DNA of 64,000 bases from Cadophora sp. MPI-SDFR-AT-0126. Taxonomy: Eukaryota > Ascomycota > Leotiomycetes > Helotiales > Ploettnerulaceae. The stretch covers positions 1 to 64,000 of the forward strand of contig JAGMVK010000027.1 in the NCBI GenBank assembly GCA_020747065.1, given 5' to 3'. Below, in pieces: positions 13,336 to 24,801 of the stretch (positions are counted from its first letter, which is position 1; the number at the start of each line of letters is the position of its first letter). The translations under genes and the position numbers were made by a program. Under the pieces are notes generated by a model that saw only the letters and a list, made by a program, of their open reading frames with translations, made no database searches and was not told the DNA's origin.

Positions 13336-15079
13336 CTGCCAATTCCGTCACCTGATTTTCAACACTCAATAACTCTATTCTACGTTAACCTCTATACATA
13401 ATATTATAGAATCTGAATCTCTATCTAATTCTAATTCTATAGGTCTAATTTAACGCTCTTTAGCTGCAATTTAAGCCTTCTTAATTACATGTATTATCGT
13501 AAACTAGGAATTTAGACTAGTTAGGACTTTCCTCTTTTTCCTTAGCTGTACTTACTCTAATCTCTCTTCTAACTCTTTAACCCTTATATTTACCTTTTCT
13601 AATTCGTAGTCTCTTTTATCTATTCCTTTTATAACCTTTTAAAGAGTAAACACTTAATTAGAAGTTAGTTATATAACTTATTAGCTAAGGTTCGAATCTA
13701 TACGTATATCTCTTTCCGGTTCTTTAGAGTATATAACTTAATTAAAGTATTAGAAACCTCTAGAGGTAGTATTAGTATCTCTTAAGCCTTTATAGAAGAC
13801 AGAATTATCGATTTATTACTATTTTCTAATAGTAAAGGGCTTATTAAAGGCTTTACTATAGAGACCGGCTATAGACCTATAGTCCTTTACCTAGCCTTAA
13901 TATTAGAAGAGGTAAAGCTTTCCAGGTATACCTTCTAGTAATAGATAAGGAAATTACACTTACTAATTAATATAGAATTAACTATTGAACTTAACTTTTA
14001 AAGCTCTTTCCAGTAAGTACGCTTTAATAGAGAGAAAACTATTAAATCTAAAGATTATAAGACATATAACGTATATACAAGTAAGAAAAGAAGGTATATA
14101 TTATACTTAAGGCACCTCTAAAGAAAATCCGTAGTCTTATAACTTCCGTAGCTATCTAAAATAAGGAGTCTTATAGAATAGTCACGTAATTAAGTCTATA
14201 GGATAAAGACCTTTTCTAGCTACTTTAGAGCTATCTAGTTAGTTATCTACCTATTATTAATAGCTATAAAGTACTATTAATCGAATATATCTAATTAAGA
14301 TGGAAACTACTATTATTAGACTGATTTTCCCTTGTAAATTACCGCCGGAAATATAGAGAGGCTAGTTACGGATATACACTTAATAATTAATATCTAAGTA
14401 CGTGAACCTAGCTATTTTCCTTAAACCTTGCGTTTCTTAGCACTCCCTACGACATTGCTATTAAGACTATAGCCTTCTATAACACTAGTCTTGTCTATAT
14501 TCTATTATTAGGAGACTGAAATAGCCTTAATTACCGGAATCTCTAATTTTTAGAACTATAGCTTAATAACTTCAGAGTAAGTATAATTAATATATATAGA
14601 ATTAATATATATCTGCCTCTTAGTCTTAAGAATAAGATTATGTACTAAAAATCGTATTATCTAGTGTTTTCTAAATAATTAGTAATCTCCTTAAATAGCT
14701 AAAAGCCTCTCTCTAAAAACCTGTATCTACGCGTAGGTAACTCTATAGCTAAGAGACTCTTAAATTAAAATCCAATTAGTTAATTAATCTTTAATTACTA
14801 TAGGTAGCCTTTATAAGTACTTAGCGGCCTCCTAATATAATTATATCGTTATATTCCAACTATAAAAGGTAAACCTTAGAATACCCTACTTTAAGTATGC
14901 CTTTTATAAGGACTTACTATTTACGATTTCCTTAACAGTACATATAATATTATATTTAGTATATTAAGGCTTCATAATAAGATTAATCTACATTCTAAAT
15001 TTCAAGAAAATCAATTAGAGAATAAAATATTAAATAATTATTAAAGTTAGGTAGTATAAGAAGCGGTGAGGTTAAGCGA

Positions 15080-15123
15080 GGTGGGCGGAATGTAGGGGTG
15101 GGCGGAAAGCAGGGGTTAGACGT
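15080..15123 (-). repeat. Right terminal inverted repeat
   Basis: 44-nt end of the Tc1/mariner-like element, exact reverse complement of 13292-13335, directly followed by TA. Confidence 0.9.
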
Positions 15124-15454
15124 TAAATCGACGGGGCAAAATACCTCAGTCTGCATGGTAAGTTGGGCTGACTCATTAGTTATTATGGCAACCATCTGGA
15201 AATGACGATTCCTGAAGACTGTTCGGCAAGAGGGGCGCCAATATTGTGATTAACCGCTGTGTAGATGCGAGGAATGCCAATTTTGCCAGCGGAGAGTTCG
15301 CATTGCAAATTAACAGAGCGGCGTATCACGAGAAACTTGTTGCTACTCGAGTGAGTGCTAAAACCATCCAGATCCGCATGCTTAAGTTTCTAATTCTTGC
15401 CCCAAGGAAGAAGCAAGTATTGAACTCGCTGGTATATCTTCGTCGATAATTAAG

Positions 15455-16548
15455 ATGAACTTTTTTCTTCCCCTAACTACTTTGATGATGGCACTTGCGC
15501 TTGGAGTGCCTGAAAGCTGGGCCAGTCAACACCGCAATAGCGGTTTGAATAGGTTGATGGCGAAGAATAGGAAGCTGTACTTTGGAACGGCCGCTGACAA
15601 TCATTTCTTGAATGACAGTCAATACCGAACAATTCTTAAGAATCATCATGATTTTGGACAGATCACCTCAGAGAACGGGCAGAAGGTATATTTTGGCACT
15701 CTAGAGCTGTCACAGATTCTCCTAACAAGCAACAGTGGATGTATATCGAGCCGGAACAAAATGTGTTCAACTACACTCTCGGAGATGAGATGATCGGCCT
15801 TGCGAACAAGAACTCTCAGCTTAGTCGTTGTCACAACTTGATTTGGCACAACCAGCTTCCGGAATGGCTGACTTCCCGATCATGGGAGAACGCAACGCTG
15901 GTGTCCGTCATGGAAAACCATATCATAAACGTGGTCACGCACTACAAGGGCCATTGTTATGCCTGGGATGTCGTAAACGAGGCTTTTAATGAGGATGGAA
16001 CATACCGTCAGACCATCTGGTACAACACCATCGGGCCGGGCTATATTGCTTTGGCTTTTCAGCTTGCATCAAGGTATGACCCAAAGGCGAAACTCTACTA
16101 CAACGACTACGATATCGAGGCCATCAACAACAAATCTCTTGCCGTTTTCGGTCTCGTGAAGCAGCTAAAGGCACAAGGTATCAAGATTGATGGTGTTGGT
16201 CTTCAAGCACATTTTCCTGAGCCCCTCGCCCCTAGTTACCAACAACTCGTGGAATCCATGAAATTGTATACATCTCTTGGGGTCGACGTTGCTATCACAG
16301 AGCTTGATGTATTTGTTGAAATGCCCAATAGCCCTTCAAGGGTGTCGAGGCAGGCACAGATCTACGCAGATACCTTCCGAGCTTGTCTGGATGTTTCTCG
16401 TTGCGTTGGCATTACTGTGTGGGGGTTTTACGATCCATACTCCTGGGTCTGGGGGGTTGTTCCCGGATTTGGGGATCCGTGTCTTTGGTGGTCAAACTAC
16501 ACCAAAAAAGCCGCATATTTCGCGATTGAAGAAGTACTTCGGAAGTAA
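15455..16548 (+). CDS. Secreted GH10 endo-beta-1,4-xylanase
   Basis: Glycoside hydrolase family 10, cutting the beta-1,4-xylan backbone outside the cell. Two exons, 15455-15685 and 15736-16548, 347 residues. The 50-nt intron has branch CTAAC and joins FGQITSENGQK to WMYIEPEQNVFNY, restoring the usual GH10 block. A signal peptide is evident (MNFFLPLTTLMMALALG, likely cut after WAS). The acid/base Glu lies in WDVVNEAF (near residue 159) and the nucleophile Glu in ITELDV (near residue 266); WHNQLPEWL, NDYDIE, GVGLQAHF and the WGFYDPYSW motif are also present. No carbohydrate-binding module. It is divergent from the GH39 beta-xylosidase at 11.0-12.8 kb, and the two activities would act in series on xylan. 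Confidence 0.93.
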
Positions 16549-17818
16549 GGTGAATCAGCGGGGCTATGGGATATTGGATAGTTAAGTAATGATTGCGAGC
16601 CATAGAAACCATAGGCAACTATGATCCCAAAATGGCATACTGGTCATTCTTTCCATGCCGGTGATTGTCGTGGCTGTAGTCGAAAAGCAATGGACATGTA
16701 CCCTAACTCTAAGACGTATGAACCTCATGTGGGTGGTGAGGAGGGCGACGTAGCTCAGGCCCCAGCGGGTCAGAATGCTCGTCACTTTCGGACCAGCATT
16801 TGGATCACCGTGAAGGGCGCCGACGCAATAGAAGCATGAAAGAGCGGAAGTTCTGCAGATTGCCCACGAACGGCGCATTCGGGAATGCGGATCCGACCTG
16901 GATGTCCATCCGCATGGATGGGGTTGATGGAAGTCGAGGCGCATACCAGCTTCTTCAAGGCGAGTAGCACATACCAGCTACTGGTGGATGATGTTATCGC
17001 TAGGATCGAAACGTGGGTTCATGAAGATCAGACACGCCAAAGAATACAGCAGGAAAAGGAAGGCGGCATCGCCTGGCCGATGGTAAATACAGGGGCCTGA
17101 GTCTCGAGAAAATGGAATTATAATCAAGGTCTCATTGACTGTTTAGTTGTCTTGAACAACATATCCCCGCATATCTATCTCTCCAAAGAACGTCTTTAAT
17201 AGTGCGAACTCAGCCTTAAATATTATTCGTAAAACTGTATTCAGATCTTCAATTCATGATTCAGCCGTAGACTGTATTCAACGTATCAGGCCTTTAAATG
17301 TGGCGAGGCTGGGCACCACTCAATCCCAGTAAACTCCTTATTTTTTCCACTAAAGCCCTAGAAATATCCACCTGATCACCGTATTCCCTTCTAAATCCCT
17401 TGTAAAATCCCTACCAAGTGGCTGATTTCCCTTGTCAATGGCCCATTACGACCCCTGTTTGCTGTAACATCACTGGCTCGCTACATTTAAAAGGCCTGAT
17501 AGGTTGTTGACACCAACGGGGGTTCAGTTTCACACGATCAAGGGTAAATACCTTCAACTCTTGGGGCACTCGAAAGGACCAGCGGCAGGGAGTACGGCAG
17601 TGAGAAGCGAGTACGCAAGTACGCGAGTACGAAGTGTGTCATCGTCGCCAAGAGGCCAGCGCGTCGACGTATGCATGAGGCCCGGCCTGGATCGATATGA
17701 TCATGTGATACTTCCCCACCTTTTCACGCCTGTAGTTTACGAGGGGAGAATCAGTAAATACCCTTTCAAGACTTCGCATATTACGAAGAAGAAAGAAAGC
17801 GAGTACTACACACGCAAC
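16549..17818. other. Intergenic with a possible gene relic
   Basis: Follows the GH10 stop. Minus-strand frames from about 17100 to 16560 read like protein in pieces (see separate entry). From 17.1 kb to 17.8 kb nothing supportable is seen, apart from the presumed promoter and leader of the glycosyltransferase relic. Confidence 0.4.
16570..17100 (-). pseudogene. Possible membrane-protein relic (unidentified)
   Basis: On the minus strand, overlapping frames give protein-like stretches (NPIHADGHPGRIRIPECAVR; AELPLFHASIASAPFTVIQM; WDHSCLWFLWLAII) separated by frame changes and stops. Hydrophobic runs suggest an integral membrane protein. I do not recognise the family with certainty and no intact gene model can be built. 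Confidence 0.3.
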
Positions 17819-20792
17819 ATGAACGATAAAGGCAAAGTTCGGGGTAGCAATGCAGACACGCTCAGCCCTGAAGATGATGGCTACGTAAACTGGGACCTCC
17901 CCCCGCCTTATGATGCGATCATACCGGGGGACTTGGGGGCCGTCTCAGCTGTAATTAACGGTATTTGCCCCTCTAAGTACAGCTATTTCGAACGACGCTG
18001 ACCTGTGATTCTACGAGTTAAAAGATGACGGTCGGTTCGATATGTGCATTGACACGATAGTAGTAAACTTAAGGTTGCTCCCTCTACTACCCTCCGACAA
18101 CAAGGTCTCTCCCGAGCAATTAGTCACGAACTATTCTGTCCACCCTCCGCTCAATATTGTGATTCAAATCGTTGGTAGTAGAGGTAATGTTCCAGATGTC
18201 CTGCCTCGATCTTTGGGCATGATGCTTATCCTCTGCAGGTGATGTACAGCCTTTTATTGCCTTGGGTCAAGAACTCCAAGCTGTCGGCCACCGTGTACGC
18301 ATAGCAACCCACGAGAACTTCAAAGACTTCGTCGAATCGTCGAATCTGGAATTTTTTTTCGATCGGCGGTGATCCTACCAGCCTTATGGCCGTACGTTCC
18401 ACTTCTACCTCTGCTGCACCCCACTACTACCTCTGCTGCACTACGCATCTCACCTTCATAGTACATGGTGAAAAATCCAAGCATCATTCCTATCTTCAAC
18501 ACCCTGACATCCGGCGAAATTGGGCGCAAACGGAAAATGATACATACAATGCTCAACGGCTGCTGGGAATCGTGCATAATGCCGGACGCCACAACAGGCG
18601 TCCCGTTCGTCGCTGACGCCATTATCGCCAACCCGCCGAGCTTTGCCCACATCCATTGTGCCCAAGCGCTCAGTGTGCCACTGCATCTCATGTTTACCAT
18701 GCCGTGGAGTCCAACGAGAGCGTTCCCGCACCCGTTAGCAAACATGAAGAATGGAGATGCAGATCCAAGGACGGCCAATTATCTGTCGTATGGCCTTGTC
18801 GATGTGATGACTTGGCAAGGGCGAGTTTTCTTGCCATCATATGGAGGCATTGCGCTGATCATTATATAGGTTATCAGACGTTATCAACATGTGGAGGAAG
18901 ACGGCATTAAACCTAGAGCCCGTTCCTGCCATGGCCGGCCCAGGGCTTGCAGAAGCATTGAAAGTTCCGTTCACCTATTGTTGGTCTCCAGCATTGATAC
19001 CAAAGCCTGAAGACTGGCCATCATACATCGGTAAGCTATTACGTCGAGCACAGGAGCTGTAGCTTACTCGATGCCTAGATGTGTGCGGGTTCTTCTTTCG
19101 CGAAGAAACACCCTATTCTCCAGAAAAAGAGTTAGCAGATTTCCTTGGAGCAGGTCCGACAGCAATCTATTCGGATTTGGGAGCATTGTGATGGCTGATG
19201 CTAGTAAAACGACCGACACGATACTAGAGGCTGTCAGGTCGTGTGGCGTGAGGGCTGTTGTCTCCAAGGGCTGGAGCAAGCTTGGATCGAATCAATCGGA
19301 TCCGAACGTGCTATTCATTGGCGACTGCCCACATGGTGAGAAGAACATTGTTCTTGGGTCTGCTCGTAATTGACATCTCTCACCCAGAGTGGCTATTCAA
19401 GAACGTTTCAGCAGTCATCCACCACGCTGGAGCCGGAACGACGGCCTGTGGATTGCTGAATGGCCGTCCAACGTCAATTATACCCTTTTTCGGAGAGTGA
19501 GTGATGCCCATTCCTATGTTCGGAGTATTCCTGATAGCCCTGGATGACTAAAAATGACAGTCAACCTTTCTGGGCAAACATGGTGGCTGCCGCTCGAGCA
19601 GGGCCCAGGCCAATACCCTACAAGACTCTGAACGGTACAAATTCGACAGCCGCCATCAAAGTGTGCCTTGCGCCAGAGACTACTATAGCAGCCGAGTCAA
19701 TTGCTGCTAGAATGAAACACGAAGCTGGCGCGAAAGACGCAGCGAGTTCATTTCACCGTAACCTGCCCCTTGCTAATATGAGCTGCGACTTGCTAGAACG
19801 CAAAAATGCCGTATGGCTCTGGCACAAAAAGAACAGTCGTGTTTTGAAGTTGTCTGATAGAGCGGCATTTATATTACTCCAACACCAAAAAATTGACGCG
19901 AAAGACCTTGGGCTGTAAGTACTAAAGCAAAGAGGAAGGCGTCGCTGTTTCTTTACTAACTCACATGAGTTTTAAGGCACAGTCGTTTAACATCGAGAAC
20001 CCGCGTTGGGACCCTCTCACAGCCACCTCTTCTGCGTTACTTGGGACCATTGTTCATTTTTCGTCCGCTCACTGAAACACCGTCGCCGACCCGTACAAGG
20101 CACATCAGCGAGGTGGCCTTGGTTCTGCTAGCCAGTCCTTTGGACATGGGATGGCCGTGGTGGGTGGCAGCCTGACAAAGGCGACATTGGTTGATGTCCC
20201 ATTAGCGTTGGCCGATGGACTTCATGCCGTACCGAGATTGTATGGTGAGAAGGTGCGCGAACATGGAGCTGTGACAGACTGGAAGAGTGGGGGGGTCGTC
20301 GCTGGAAAAGTACTGTTCCTCCGTTGGCAATTTTCGTGATTTTGACCCATGACTGATCGATCATCTTGTAGAGTTTCGGATACGGATTTTATGATGGCTT
20401 GACTGGTATAGTCACACAACCGATGAATGGAGCTAAGCAGGACGGTGCCCTTGGTTTTGCAAAAGGTCTTGCTAAGGGCACCGTGGGTCTAGTAACTAAA
20501 CCTGGAGCTGGTAAGTCTTTCGAATCTGAGATGAGTATCTCGGACAAATTGAGAAATCTGCCCGTCGCCGAAGAATTGTCTGCTAAGTTTTGTGGTAGCA
20601 ATGTTTGGTCTATTGGCATACCCAGCAATGGGCTTGTACAAGAGCATGAATGTGAAGGACCTTTCACCTGCGCAAACCCGAGTCTTGAAAGCGAGACAAA
20701 GTCTCAGCGCATACAACAATGAAAAAATGCCCCCGCAGGAGCCGGAAATTGGAAGAGTACTTGAATTGTTTGCGACTAGAAAGAAGGCTTGA
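17819..20792 (+). pseudogene. UDP-glucose:sterol glucosyltransferase-like gene, broken
   Basis: Glycosyltransferase of the sterol 3-beta-glucosyltransferase group (GT1/GT28 fold). Exons are readable as 17819-17960, 18025-18183, 18239-18391, 18462-18820, 18870-19030, 19079-19335, 19388-19496, 19561-19914, 19970-20309, 20372-20510, 20599-20792. Landmarks: LNIVIQIVGSRGDVQPF (N-terminal donor fold), [68 protein letters not shown] (nucleotide-sugar site) and the C-terminal TDWKSGGVVAGK and GFYDGLTGIVTQP blocks. Three lesions: an extra T in the T8 run at 18352-18359, a 1-nt loss near 19171, and an in-frame TGA at 20073-20075. The intron at 18821-18869 would use a GC donor (GCGAGT). Splice sites are otherwise conserved, so the decay looks recent, or some indels are assembly errors. 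Confidence 0.85.
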
Positions 20793-21818
20793 AACTTCAT
20801 TGGAAGGTATTGTTATCAGTTAATGCTTCGCTTGGAAGACCTCCGCCTGGGTGGGGTTTGAATATATTTCTGAATCGAATATTTCAGACTCCGAATCAAT
20901 GATAACATTTCGCCCAACCTTGTGGTCAGTATACCATGTTTCATCTTCATGCCATGATATCTCAGCTAATGCATAAAACTATGCCCTAGAGACGTGTTAA
21001 TTGTAACCAAATATTCTATCATCTAAACCTTACCAAGCCGTTTCTCAGCCAGATTGAAACCACATTCACACCGTCACGATGTCTACCACGTCTACGTACA
21101 GCGCTATCCTGCGTAAAGTCGCATATTCGAGACTCGTTTGCATTAGGGCTACACGGATTCATCACAACTTGGGGGTTGATTCCAGAAAGCCGTTATCCCT
21201 ATACCATACCGCAGAGCGCATTAAAACGAAGCGATTCGCGGATCTGCACCTAGCTCAGACCAAGTTCTTGAAGTAGATCATCAGTTCGTTCTTGCAGGTA
21301 GGGCGGGATCTTCATTGTAGTTCAAGGGCGCGGGATAGAGTGAGAGGATGTCATATTTTATGAGTTGGACTCAACTTTTCGCATTAGGGGCAGGGGCTTG
21401 CGAAATCGGCTTTATTCGCATGGGCATAGGGCACACGGGTCAGCCCATCATCCAGTACCCGGTAGTCTTGCTTCTTATTGTGTTGACTTTTGAACTGCAG
21501 ACCACTCCTAAAGTGTTGAGCGGGTATGCTGCTCATGAGGAATATGTACAGTATCTTGCGAGAGAGATTCTGTTCCTGAGCCGACAAAATTACATCGTAA
21601 CAGTATCTATCCTGTCTATTCACAACAGAGTCTGTTCCTCGTGCACTGTATTGCAACAGATCTTTGGCCCGATTGTCACAACGTTGGGAAGTACCCAGAA
21701 TTGGTACGCTAGTTTCATTAATGCCCCCGACAATCTGCGGGTCTAAATTCAAAAACTGAATTGGTTTCCACGCAAGAGATTCATTCCCAACTGCGGAGCG
21801 ATTGCTCCCATTTTAGCG
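20793..21818. other. Intergenic, no supported gene
   Basis: Open frames of 65 and 132 codons (21079-21276 and 21348-21746, plus) have no recognisable domain. The second has a hydrophobic stretch (VVLLLIVLTFEL) but no splice or homology support. No gene is claimed. Confidence 0.4.
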
Positions 21819-22727
21819 CTATCCGTTTACTTCAATCTTATCCAAACCCTCGCCATTGTTCACCATCTCTAATAGCCAAGTCATCAACTCATGCCACTGA
21901 ATTTCATCACCTTCTCCGTTTGCTAGTGACAAAGTTCTCTCCACGTCCAAAATGATTTGTCGTCCCCAATCTGCAATATGCCAGCCACTCCAGAACGCAT
22001 AAAGTGCCACCCCATAATACGGCAAAATTACCAACGCAAGCGGTCGCATCTCCGTTAAAAGCATCGCAAATTTCCGTTCTCTCTCCCAGAGAAAAGGCCA
22101 CGTTAGGACGACTCCATTGTAGGTGTCACTTGAATTTATTAACATAAAAATGTTTCGTAAGGTGCTGATAGCGTTGCTGTAGGTAGCGAATTCTTCAGGC
22201 GAAAGTGAAGAGGAAGATGTATGTCAATATGAGAATGAGAGTGGTGCTGGTGATGTTGATAATGATGGAGTTGAATGTGATGATAGTGAATTGGTACGTG
22301 TTATAAGAAATTGAAAGGCCGAGTCGAATGAGGGGAGACAACTTTCAGTGGTGGGCTCAATTTCGAAAGATTGGAAACGGTTTAAGAAGAGGGGGGAGAT
22401 GGGACCGTCTTTTAGCTAGGGCCAGGAATCGAGGACGATTGCGGAGGCACCTTGAAGAAGTGTGAAGATACTGGAGACCAGTTGAATAGGGCTGTCGAGA
22501 TACTGCTGTTGACGGTGGTCGGAGCAGCCGGGAGCCACTGAAGAGGGGCCATTGTTGCAAATAGGAAACGCCAGAGTACACAGAGAGATGAATGTAGAAC
22601 AGATGAACATTGCAGAGCTATTGGCTTGCGTAATGTTCTGTAGTTGAGATCGATAAACTGGGAGAAAGAGGTCATGATGTCGGATTGCTGTGGCAAGATA
22701 CAAGCTCCTTTTAGTAGATATAGGCAC
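21819..22727 (-). pseudogene. C-terminal part of a C6-type transcription factor, nonsense-mutated
   Basis: One continuous minus frame, interrupted by a TAG at 22416-22418 and a TGA at 22224-22226, resembles the C-terminal region of sterol-uptake-regulator-like C6 factors: LYLATAIRHHDLFLPVYRS, PIQLVSSIFTLLQGASAIVL, then NAISTLRNIFMLIN and RPLALVILPYYGVALYAFW, ending at 21819. No frameshift is needed between the pieces. The zinc cluster and N-terminal half are absent, because upstream sequence turns AT-rich at about 22.74 kb. The TAG could come from CAG by a C-to-T change in a CpA context, the RIP preference. Confidence 0.6.
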
Positions 22728-22739
22728 TCGATAGGGCTA

Positions 22740-23100
22740 GCCCCGATTAAGCCTAAGACCTCGCCTCGCGGTTCCTCCTATGATTCATAATATACGATAT
22801 ACGGCACGTGATATGCGGCTCAATCATCGTTACGGTTCGTATAATAAAAAGTGAATTTAGATAATAAGAAGAGAATGGATTAACGAAGATAAACTATAAA
22901 TTATAAACAAAGGTGAAACTATAGATAAACTATAAACAGAAAAGAAGAACAAGGAATAAGAAAAGACTATTTCAAGAATCGCACCTATATTTAAGAATAT
23001 AGGTGAAGAAAGAACGAAAACGCTTATATTAAACGATAAGCTAAACGTAAATATTAATATAAAAGAGGAAGATATGCATAACGCTACACGAAAAGCAATA
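22740..23100. repeat. Short AT-rich degraded patch
   Basis: Composition changes abruptly to AT-rich, low-complexity sequence with stops in all frames. It separates the two gene fragments at 21.8-22.7 kb and 23.1-23.4 kb and may be a RIP-altered insertion. No terminal repeats seen. Confidence 0.4.
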
Positions 23101-23103
23101 AGT

Positions 23104-23373
23104 TAAAAACCCGTTGAAGATCCTGTTTCACAAACAGACTCGCTCTTTGGTGGAACTGGAGCGAGTATTTTCGAACCTACGAAGACGGTTGTGGACGACT
23201 TTAGACCGGATGATGATGAACTTGATGCTTTGCTAGCCGAGGAGGAAATGATGCGAAGTATGACTAGCAAGCCCGCTCCTGTTTTCAGTAAAGCGGCTGT
23301 TCGGGACGAGATTGACGATGATGAGATGGATGCTATGAATGCTGTGGATGATATGGTATGGCAGTCTGGATGA
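23104..23373 (+). pseudogene. C-terminal fragment of a Csm3/Swi3-like replication-fork protein
   Basis: About 89 codons open in one frame: DSLFGGTGASIFEP, then an acidic DDDELDALLAEEEMM, KPAPVFSKAAV and DDDEMDAMNAVDDM before the stop. This pattern of repeated D-D-E-L-D-A-L segments and the G-x-S-I-F-x-P motif resembles the acidic tail of fungal Csm3/Swi3 (fork protection complex). The conserved Swi3 domain that should precede it is missing; the upstream side is the AT-rich patch. A gene remnant is the best reading, and the family call is moderate. Confidence 0.5.
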
Positions 23374-23663
23374 ACTTGGCGTTCAGGTCCGTGTGTTGGT
23401 TTTGCATCTGGGCGGCGTTCACATCAATCATGCTGGAGTTACTATAAGCATATTCTGGCAGAGAATTTGGAGGTAGCAATGAATACTATGCAATAGGGCT
23501 TCCGATGCTCTGAAATCCGGTATTCAAATGGCACTTTCAAGCAAGACTTGTGGTATGCAGAGAGAAAACCGTGGTTCAAAAATTCACAACGGTAAACCAA
23601 GTAAGCTAAATTGCCCGTATACAACCATTCAGTCATCACCTCCAAGGCCAAAAATGTTCCATT

Positions 23664-24801
23664 TCATTCTTCGTAAAATACGAGGCACCTCACTTCGATG
23701 CTTTCGCGTGGCCTTTCGACAAACGAGCCTTTCTGGATATCAAAGGAACAGTGCGGGGCAGCTACAAAAGTATAAGTCAACTTCAAGCACTAGGTAGATC
23801 GGAAGTTATTATACGCACCCATTGCAACACCCAGCTTACTGTCAAAGCATTTAAATACCCATACCTCGTTGCGCTGCTGCTCACGTGCAAAGTACCATTT
23901 ATGATCTGGGTGGCGGTAGAGGTTCAACGACTCCCCGACGAAGTGGGGAAAGACTAGATCCGTAGCTTCGCCGTCCCTGACAAGGTCGAACGTCCGGTAG
24001 TCACCTACCATCAAGGGAAAGTCTTTCAGAGGTCCAAAGAGAGGTCGCCAAATACCATGTTTGCTAAGATTCAGCCGTCGTATCCCGAGATCATGTGAGA
24101 TAAGTCTATGCGTGTCAGAAACTATTCGCTTAGTACTCACTTAACAACTTGGAAGCGCCCCTTGAAGAGATCCTGAGCCTCGTCTCCTAGGTAAGCCTCA
24201 ACACGGCGTGCACCGGAACCCGGTGTCTGGTCTTCTCGAATTGTATGTATTAGCTTACGCGATGGTTCTGTAATGCTTTTCAAGAGGGACATTACCGATA
24301 TGTGCAGCTGTCAGAGGCTTCCGCTTACGATCGCAGCCACAGCCCTGCGTTTGAGGTTTGGCAAGCCGATGCTTAGAAGCGACTGTTACTGAAGAACTAC
24401 GGCTGGCGAGAAGCCAGGTCCTTTCCCTATATCATCGATGTACAACGACTTACTGTGTGTTCAAATGGGACGACCTTTGTGGCGCCAAGTTCCTGAGTGA
24501 GAAGCTTGATGATCTCGGGATAATATCTTGAACGAACCTCCCGATCGTCCTCGAAGTCATCGTTCGTCATGGATGTGCCGTTTGTCACAAGCTGGAAGCC
24601 TTGAGTGTCGAGACAGAAGTCATCTTCATGACCACGTATGTCGTTCACCACGATGTTTTGGTAGGCTTCATGAAGGACATTGTGATGCAGGACGCCAGGC
24701 GTATCGTGCATAGGGAAATTCACATAGAAAGGTTTCTCTGTCTTATATCGTGGTAAGCGGGCGAGATAGTAGATGGAGGTTTCTTCGGAGCTGGCAAACA
24801 T
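23664..24801 (-). CDS. CmcJ/AsaB-like hydroxylase/desaturase family protein
   Basis: Member of the fungal family related to CmcJ, GA4 desaturase and AsaB, oxidoreductases often found in secondary-metabolite loci. Five exons: 24801-24454, 24371-24296, 24231-24141, 24063-23819, 23761-23664; 858 nt, 285 residues, all phases exact. Landmarks: LARLPRYKTEKPFYVNFP, VVNDIRGHEDDFCLDTQGFQ, the HIDQTP motif (H-x-D) completed across intron 2, GARRVEAYLGDEA, HGIWRPLFGPLKDFPLM, TDLVFPHFVGESLNLYRHP, EVWVFKCFDSK and the closing PRESIEVRCLVFY. Length fits the family (about 290 residues). No other biosynthetic gene sits directly beside it, so the pathway is unknown. Confidence 0.88.

Larger units (their letters stand above)
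13292..15123. mobile_element. Tc1/mariner-like DNA transposon, RIP-degraded
   Basis: A 1832-bp element bounded by inverted repeats at 13292-13335 and 15080-15123 that are identical over 44 nt; the outer end begins ACGTCTAACCCCTGC. TA dinucleotides at 13290-13291 and 15124-15125 form the target duplication expected of Tc1/mariner elements. The length suits a Fot1/pogo-type fungal element. The interior is AT-rich with stops in every frame, so no transposase can be read, while the TIRs remain GC-rich. It sits between the divergent GH39 and GH10 genes. The superfamily is inferred from TIRs, TSD and size only. Confidence 0.85.
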
